DNA of 57,109 nt from Bacteroidaceae bacterium. GTDB taxonomy: Bacteria; Bacteroidota; Bacteroidia; Bacteroidales; Bacteroidaceae. The notes beneath the pieces are model-generated. The model was not told where the DNA came from and made no database searches. It saw nothing but the letters and a program-made list of their open reading frames with translations. The DNA lies in NCBI GenBank assembly GCA_017621515.1, contig JAGASY010000032.1, forward strand, positions 1 to 57,109. Reading direction: 5' to 3'. A program made the position numbers and the translations under genes. Below, piece after piece: positions 52,795-57,109 of the stretch. Numbering within the stretch: position 1 is the stretch's first letter; each line of letters begins with the position of its first letter.

Positions 52795-55700
52795 TTATTT
52801 TACGATAATCTTGTCTGTGACGATTTTTCCATTGTTCAGATACTGTTTGCGGATATTGATGCCGCTCTGCGGATAAGCCAGACGAGTGCCGTTCAGACTG
52901 AAGTATTGGGTGCTGACAACTGTTGCATGGTCGTCTGTAGTTACACCGTCTATTGAAACAATATCTACATCAGCCTTGACAAGTTCAAATGGGTAGCCGT
53001 AAATAGAAGGTGCACCTTCATAGTTCACCGTTCCGTCTTCATTGACCGTCCAATATATATTGCCGCTTGACGCAGAGTTGTGTATTGCCACGTACATGGT
53101 TCCTGCTGCTGCCTGAATGCGGTGAGGCTTGTAAGTCTTCGATTTCAGTGCACCGCTCTTGTCGAGCCAAGTACTGTCGAGCAAAGAGATGATGTCATAG
53201 CGTGCGGTTGATGCACGTGTGATGTTCCAAATCTGCGACAACTGAGAAGTCTCGCTCTTGTCTGCAAATGCCGGAGAAGTACCGTCGCCGGCATTGGTCA
53301 GATATTTGCCGCTTGTTCTGTCTATGATGTAATAGTTGTCAATATCTACAAGTCTGTCAGATTTCTCTGCTACAAGGATGTGGTATGTGAAATTGAGCTT
53401 CTCGGCTTCGCTGATGACATATTCAACAGAATAAGTGCAAGAAGTCTGCACATCCTCAATGGCTATGGTAGGTTCTTTTGAACCGTTGCTCCATGTCCAT
53501 TCTCCTTTGCTCATCGTTTCCGGTACAGTGAGTGTCAATTCCACATTTTGTCCCGGGTTGATGATGATTTCACTGCAGTCTTTGTTCTCCTTGTTATCGA
53601 CAATGATGTTCTGGATACCGTTGATAACTTTCAGATGGAAGTTCTTGGCAACTACATTTCCTCCCTGATTGGTGTAGTGCACAGTGTATGTACGGTCGCT
53701 TGTGATGTTAGGTATGACGATGACGCTTCCTGTCTTTCCGTTGCTCCAAAGATAATCGTCAGTCCATCCTGTTGAGTTTCCGGCATAAAGAATGACGCTT
53801 TCGCCATAGAGCACAGTCTTGACCGTGTCGGCATAGATAACTCCGTCAACGGTGATTTCCGGCCAAAGTACATCCGGATTATTGTCGCCTGCTACAGCAA
53901 TAGAGAATGACTGTGAAGATACTGTTCCGTTGTCAGCCGTATAGTGTACACGATATATGTAGCTGTGGTCTGCATTTACAGTGATTTCTTTTGTAGTCTC
54001 TCCTGTTTCCCATTTCCAAGAATCGTTGTCGTTGACTCCTTCCGGAAGTACAGGGACAAGCGTGATAGTGCCTTCTGCTGGTATGGCTTTGGTCTTTCCT
54101 GCTACATAATTGTATTTCAGACCTCCGAGATTAGTTTGGTCAAGTGTCTCTCCGTTATAGATAATCTTACCGGAAAGGATGACCGGAGCTTTATCCGGAG
54201 TTGTGGCAGGACGGTAGTCCATGAGCGTCGTGAAGCCCAGATGGTCGAATCCGCCGGAGTTCTGACCATAGTTGCCGCCACCTCCGTCGGTACCGGCATC
54301 GCCTCTTACAATCTGTGCAGCCTTTTCTGAGTATTGCAGTTTCACACCGCGAACACCAGCGTAATAGCCTACTATGCGGTCCCAGTAAGGGCGCCATCCG
54401 CCCTTTCCGCCTTCGTTAGGGCCTTCCATCTGCCATCCGGCACCCAGCCATCCGCGGCAGTCGGCATAGTTGTAGTTTGACCATGGCAGTTTGTTTCCTG
54501 CTACATCACAATAGTTCAGTGCTGCCACATATTCAAGACCGGCTGCAATACGGTCGTCCATGTAAGCATAGAGGTCGTCGCCTTGGTTATAGGCTGTCTG
54601 GCAAATATCCACAGCAAGTCCGGCTGCCATGAGGGCATGACCTTGGTCACGTCCCGACTCCTGCATCTGTCCGAGATAGCCGAAAGCACCGCGACTGTCC
54701 GGATGAACAACAGGCACGAGGTTGCCGATGAACTCATTAAGACCATCGTTGAGTATGACAGACAATTTTGTACGGTCAGCAACGAAATTGCCTACGTGGT
54801 CATATTTATAGAATGACACACCCTGATTGTAGATATGTACGTCATCGCAGAGGATACCGATGTGCATCAGACAGAGCACATTGCAGAGTCCCCAGTTCGA
54901 CCAGTAGTGTCCCGGACGTCCGCCCTTGGCTGCATTTGCTCCGTTTTCCCATGTGCCGTGGCGACGACGGAGGAAGTCGCAAGCCACAGGATACCATGTC
55001 TTGAGCATGTATCTCTTGAACTCTTCAAACTCGTCACGGCTCCATCCTTCATAGTCGCGCATCAGTTCGGCTGCCTGAGCGAACTGGTATCCGGTCAGAC
55101 CGGAAGCAAGCGACATGTTGGTGTCTCCCGAAACGTATTTGTTTCCTCTTGCCCATGCCATGAGGATGCGCACTGCTCCGTCGGCATTTGCCTTTGTTCC
55201 GTCAATCTTCCAGCGCAGCGCGTTCTGATATGCCATTGCCGCACCACGGCAAGCGTTGATGTAGTTCTGTCCTGAACCACCTCCACGTATGATGGTCTCT
55301 ACCGGCCATGTCGCTACACCCGACTGTGAATATTCGTTCTTTCTGAGCAAATCCATCGCAGCAGTGATGGTTGGGTCGCCTTCTGCGAGCAACTGCTTCA
55401 CACGGTCGAAGTCTGCCTGTGTATGCAAACCGCCCGGATGTACGAATCCGTGGTCGTTGGCTACGAAATGGCTTACTTCTCCGAATGCGATGCCTTCTGT
55501 GGCTTTCGCATTGTTGAGTGCACTCTGCATCGTTTCGATGTGCTTGTCGATGATGGTCTGTGAAGAGAGTCCTGCTGCTATCATGGAGTTGGCGATGGTA
55601 ATCTCATCTTGAAGTTCATCGATTGCGTTCTGTAAATATTTGCCCGAAGCTTCTGCAATGAATTTCTCGCAGTCTGCTGTCAGAGCTTTGAGTGCGGTGA

Positions 55701-56490
55701 AGTCGCCCGGGTCTCCGTACTTGTACTCATACTCAAGATCTGAGGTCACTGAAGCAAGACTTTTCAGCTCTTCATCGCTTACGGCGATGTCATATACACG
55801 GAAGTCTGCTACGTATGTATTCTTCAGATAGCTGTCTCCTGAGAATGCAGGACGTCCAATCCAGTTATATTGTGGAGCAGTGGTGAATGTCTGGTTGAGA
55901 ATAGGCATATTGCTGACTTTCTGCACAAGCTGTCCGTTGAGATAAAGTTCTCCGACTTTTCCTGCTTGACGATAAAGAAAATGTGTCCATTTGCCTTTCT
56001 CAGCCTCTCCACCCTTTTCTATACCGGACTCATTGCCCCAACCACCGGTTGAAATGGCAAAGCGTTGTGCATTGAGACGGAAAGAAGTGTAAGGACCATC
56101 GTTCTGAGTGTTTGCCATTAGTTTGGAGAATGTCCACAGGTGATAGCCTGCTCCGGACAGCGATGCCGACGGATCTACATAGTAATAGACTGACACGCTG
56201 AAATCTGTCAGTTCTTTTACTATATTTCCCACGTCTTTGCCCATGTCGAGATATCCGGTGCCGTTCCCCAAATCAAGCACATGATATTTACCCATCTTGA
56301 CCACTTTCGCATGGTTTTTGATTGTTGCAGTCATGCCCGATGCAGAAACGTCTGGAACATTCATACCGTTCACTCCCTCAAACGTATAATGAAGTTTGAG
56401 GTTTTCAGTCTGTGCTGTTGCACTGATTCCGATGAATACAGCTGCTAACATCAGATTGATTTTCTTGAATCTCTGTAATAGTTGTTTCAT
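52795..56490 (-). CDS. Large secreted alginate-lyase-like multidomain protein
   Basis: A 1231-residue secreted protein. Signal peptide 1-26 (LMLAAVFIGISATAQ). LamG/concanavalin-like domain at about 30-245 (LKLHYTFEGVNGMNV, LYLNGQLVQKV, YVADFRVYDIAVSDEEL), helical linker to ~340, then an alginate-lyase-type toroid at about 345-760 (HVHPGG-like FVHPGGLHTQADFDRVK, NACRGAAMAYQNALRWK, HYWSNWGLCNVLCLMHIG, GRDQGHALMAAGLAVDICQT). Three Ig-like modules follow, then a C-terminal ~75-residue part ending LNGTRLAYPQSG ... DKIIVK, similar to the tail of the LRR protein at 1-561. Probably a polysaccharide lyase of the PL5/PL38-like superfamily acting on uronate polymers outside the cell. No SusC/D genes are next to it. 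Confidence 0.82.
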   Translation of the reverse strand: MKQLLQRFKKINLMLAAVFIGISATAQTENLKLHYTFEGVNGMNVPDVSASGMTATIKNHAKVVKMGKYHVLDLGNGTGYLDMGKDVGNIVKELTDFSVSVYYYVDPSASLSGAGYHLWTFSKLMANTQNDGPYTSFRLNAQRFAISTGGWGNESGIEKGGEAEKGKWTHFLYRQAGKVGELYLNGQLVQKVSNMPILNQTFTTAPQYNWIGRPAFSGDSYLKNTYVADFRVYDIAVSDEELKSLASVTSDLEYEYKYGDPGDFTALKALTADCEKFIAEASGKYLQNAIDELQDEITIANSMIAAGLSSQTIIDKHIETMQSALNNAKATEGIAFGEVSHFVANDHGFVHPGGLHTQADFDRVKQLLAEGDPTITAAMDLLRKNEYSQSGVATWPVETIIRGGGSGQNYINACRGAAMAYQNALRWKIDGTKANADGAVRILMAWARGNKYVSGDTNMSLASGLTGYQFAQAAELMRDYEGWSRDEFEEFKRYMLKTWYPVACDFLRRRHGTWENGANAAKGGRPGHYWSNWGLCNVLCLMHIGILCDDVHIYNQGVSFYKYDHVGNFVADRTKLSVILNDGLNEFIGNLVPVVHPDSRGAFGYLGQMQESGRDQGHALMAAGLAVDICQTAYNQGDDLYAYMDDRIAAGLEYVAALNYCDVAGNKLPWSNYNYADCRGWLGAGWQMEGPNEGGKGGWRPYWDRIVGYYAGVRGVKLQYSEKAAQIVRGDAGTDGGGGNYGQNSGGFDHLGFTTLMDYRPATTPDKAPVILSGKIIYNGETLDQTNLGGLKYNYVAGKTKAIPAEGTITLVPVLPEGVNDNDSWKWETGETTKEITVNADHSYIYRVHYTADNGTVSSQSFSIAVAGDNNPDVLWPEITVDGVIYADTVKTVLYGESVILYAGNSTGWTDDYLWSNGKTGSVIVIPNITSDRTYTVHYTNQGGNVVAKNFHLKVINGIQNIIVDNKENKDCSEIIINPGQNVELTLTVPETMSKGEWTWSNGSKEPTIAIEDVQTSCTYSVEYVISEAEKLNFTYHILVAEKSDRLVDIDNYYIIDRTSGKYLTNAGDGTSPAFADKSETSQLSQIWNITRASTARYDIISLLDSTWLDKSGALKSKTYKPHRIQAAAGTMYVAIHNSASSGNIYWTVNEDGTVNYEGAPSIYGYPFELVKADVDIVSIDGVTTDDHATVVSTQYFSLNGTRLAYPQSGINIRKQYLNNGKIVTDKIIVK

Positions 56491-57109
56491 GTTGATAGAA
56501 ATTTTGCTGTGATATTACAAATTTATTACGAATATAGAGACTTCTACACTTAATAAGATGTGATATGTTTAACTTTATTTTGCATAATTGACTGTAAGTG
56601 GCTCATTTGTTAGAAGTTATTTTGAGTTATATGTTATGGTTATGCGGGAGTGTTTTGGCGGACTCTTTTTGCTGTTTTGAGTGGATATATTCACAAACTT
56701 TTCTGTCACTGTCGAAAGTGCTCGTAAGATGGCTTTTAAAAGCTTCCATAATAAAAATTTTTATATATATTTTTTAACAAAATTATTTTCTGACAAGATG
56801 ATAGTGTATTCGGTGATTTTGACTTTATTTTGTTGGCTTTATATGGAATATGCTGTCTTTCTGATTTTGCCAAATGTTAAAATTCCAAGCCCTCTGGAAC
56901 GCTCCAAAATGAAGCGCATCGGACTTTTGTCGCAGAACGAGGGTTTTATGCACATTTTATGAAGCTTCTGCGAATTGTGAAATAGTGTTTCATTTTGGCA
57001 CGGTTCTTTTACATTAATTCACTCCCGGTGAAGAGTTCTCGAAAAAAAACTACTAAGTTTTCAAATTTCCAGCGCACTGTCGTCACATTTTCAGCGCACT
57101 GTAATTTTA
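56491..57109. other. Intergenic region with partial dispersed repeat
   Basis: It holds the start region of the lyase-like gene (weak minus -7 box TAAATTTG at 56518-56525), a decayed version of the AGAAG-TTTTGAG motif near 56613, and copy 4 of the dispersed element from about 56733 to the window end. No supported gene; a 93-codon frame at 56681 lies in the repeat. Confidence 0.65.
56733..57109 (+). repeat. Dispersed non-coding element, copy 4 (cut by window end)
   Basis: Same orientation as copy 1 and colinear with it: TTTTTATATATATTTTTTAA (56759-), TTTCTGACA, CCAAATGTTAAAATTCCAAG, GTGAAATAGTGTTTCATTTT, TTCTTTTACATTAATTCACT, CTACTAAGTTTTCAAATTTC. The array begins at 57070 (CAGCGCACTG) and 57092 (CAGCGCACTG), again 22 bp apart, and continues outside. 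Confidence 0.82.

Overview
The window reads as chromosomal DNA of a member of the Bacteroidales (Bacteroidaceae/Prevotellaceae type; genus not resolved). The evidence is the protein content (BspA-like leucine-rich repeats, an Mfa-type fimbrial locus with DUF3575/DUF3868/DUF4906/DUF5106 partners, DUF3943, DUF3316, DUF3109, DUF6249), Bacteroidetes-type promoters (TTG-N18-20-TAnnTTTG) and A-rich leaders in place of Shine-Dalgarno sites.

Layout. 1-561: 3' end of a BspA-like surface protein. 1007-2685 (-): ECF sigma factor, overlapping membrane partner and a DUF6249 protein. 2956-5263 (-): AT-rich three-gene module (Cas2-like small protein, DUF3696 ATPase, unknown protein), a candidate defence system. 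6658-8229: DUF3943 protein. 8368-19082 (-): complete Mfa-type fimbrial operon, from DUF3575 through DUF3868, Mfa1 stalk, Mfa2 anchor, accessory subunit and a 1097-residue DUF4906 tip-like lipoprotein to a thioredoxin-like lipoprotein. 20571-37974 (+): tripartite efflux locus with one membrane-fusion protein, one ATPase, one TolC-like channel and eight FtsX/MacB-type permeases in four A/B pairs, followed by an NtrC-type sigma-54 activator and its histidine kinase. 39269-43973 (+): topoisomerase IV subunit A, DUF3316 protein and S41 peptidase, then a tRNA-Leu. 44204-56490 (-): AAA_14/DUF4143 ATPase, DUF3109 protein, cupin, EamA transporter, asparagine synthetase B, superoxide dismutase, an ATPase + DUF4435 (PARIS-like) pair, and a large secreted alginate-lyase-like protein.

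How parts work together. In front of the efflux operon is a near-perfect sigma-54 promoter (20521-20536) preceded by two TGTCC-N6-GGAC(A/G) sites (20441-20475), while the activator/kinase pair has its own housekeeping-type promoter (35210-35240). This suggests a constitutively made two-component system that switches on its own efflux pump.

The most unusual DNA is non-coding. A dispersed element of roughly 680-800 bp occurs four times in intergenic regions (about 5591-6396 and 56733-end on +; 19391-20073 and 38124-38808 on -). Each complete copy holds a 98-bp array of five 10-bp near-palindromes (variants of CAGCGCGCTG) at an exact 22-bp period. Two related hairpins (27291-27392, 47712-47865) carry palindromes at a 21-22-bp period. 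I do not recognise this family. No CRISPR array, complete insertion sequence or rRNA was seen.
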